A DNA stretch of 35,437 nt, taken from contig SSHE01000068.1 of the NCBI GenBank assembly GCA_008017315.1, forward strand, positions 1-35,437, written 5' to 3'. The notes beneath the pieces were generated by a model. That model made no database searches. It had not been told where the DNA came from and was given only the letters and a program-made list of their open reading frames with translations. Made by a program: the position numbers and the translations under genes. Source of the DNA: Acinetobacter sp. (GTDB taxonomy: Bacteria > Pseudomonadota > Gammaproteobacteria > Pseudomonadales > Moraxellaceae). Shown piece by piece: positions 35,160-35,437 of this stretch. Each line of letters starts with the position of its first letter. The first letter of the stretch is position 1.

Positions 35160-35437
35160 ATGGATACTTTAGAACTGAATAAAGCAGATGTTGAAGCGAT
35201 TTTTCAACAAATTCATTTTTTTAATACTCAATTTCACGACAGCAAAGATCAACCACATTTAAAGGATTTTCACGAGTTGATGCGAGCCAGTAAAGACCGT
35301 TGTCAGTTAATGTTACTTAAATTTGCATCGCCTGAATGGGTTTGGGTCAAAAAAGATGTACAGCATCCGAATCAAGAATGGTCTATCGGTTTAGTTGGCT
35401 TACCCGATGAAGCCGCTAGACATATCCCCTTACATAC
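35160..35437 (+). CDS. Unknown protein, 3' end cut by the window edge
   Basis: ATG 35160 opens a frame to the window end, giving at least 92 residues. The visible part starts MDTLELNKADVEAIFQQIHF and has a charged, alpha-helical look with 'FASPEWVWVKKDVQHPNQEW' later. No signal peptide or known motif is seen. It lies 6 nt after the 80-residue gene, suggesting an operon. I do not recognise the family. Confidence 0.65.
   Translation, partial: MDTLELNKADVEAIFQQIHFFNTQFHDSKDQPHLKDFHELMRASKDRCQLMLLKFASPEWVWVKKDVQHPNQEWSIGLVGLPDEAARHIPLH

Noticed and set aside
1..35437. tRNA, rRNA or riboswitch
   Set aside because: No cloverleaf, rRNA-like segment or known riboswitch core was recognised in any intergenic region; all gaps are short.

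Overview
The window is a stretch of gammaproteobacterial chromosome. Gene content and order point to Moraxellaceae, close to Acinetobacter or Alkanindiges. The evidence is the run lepA-lepB-DUF4845-rnc-era-lipoprotein-recO-pdxJ-miaE, a galU/ugd/pgi/pgm sugar-nucleotide block of the kind found at the edge of Acinetobacter capsule loci, an Acinetobacter-like STAS protein, and large exported proteins resembling the FilA (DUF6160) type. The genus is inferred from memory of these families, not from a search. No rRNA, tRNA, CRISPR array or complete insertion sequence was seen.

Layout. (1) 1-6.2 kb, minus strand: three consecutive genes for large exported proteins. Each has a signal peptide followed by a similar 'SL..L.D..L....G..G' segment. 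They have a promoter upstream and a REP-like hairpin between the second and third gene. The third gene runs off the left edge. (2) 6.2-8.6 kb, minus: an accessory patch of PD-(D/E)XK-fold genes (an Rpn/PDDEXK_2 gene and two Uma2 genes) ending in a frameshifted DUF2281 gene. A third Uma2 gene sits alone on the plus strand at 14.0 kb. (3) 8.6-13.9 kb, minus: dcd, rpe, a membrane-anchored caspase-like C13 peptidase, rsmJ, uppP and tsaB. (4) 14.7-20 kb: gamma-carbonic anhydrase, two divergent NUDIX hydrolases, ispA, phnA/yjdM, tehB and an orphan prpF with its own promoter. (5) 20-27.4 kb, minus: the compact lepA-to-miaE operon, with many 0-11 nt junctions and overlaps. (6) 27.4-33.2 kb: galU, an unusual ugd, pgi and a hotdog thioesterase on minus, diverging from pgm on plus. 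(7) 33.2-35.4 kb, plus: a STAS protein, a carbon-nitrogen hydrolase, then a promoter, a short ORF containing a 7-bp tandem repeat, and two small unknown genes.

How the genes work together. Much of the window is housekeeping: nucleotide metabolism (dcd), pentose phosphate (rpe), lipid carrier and isoprenoid synthesis (ispA, uppP), tRNA/rRNA modification (tsaB, rsmJ, miaE), translation and secretion (lepA, lepB), RNA processing and ribosome assembly (rnc, era), repair (recO) and vitamin B6 (pdxJ). GalU, Pgi and Pgm feed UDP-glucose synthesis. The Ugd-like protein should make UDP-glucuronate, but it lacks the usual catalytic cysteine.

The most unusual signals are the heptanucleotide-repeat ORF that overlaps the next gene by ATGA (a possible contingency switch), the three-gene exported-protein operon, the nuclease-fold cluster with its broken DUF2281 gene, the membrane caspase-like peptidase, and the Cys-to-Ser Ugd.
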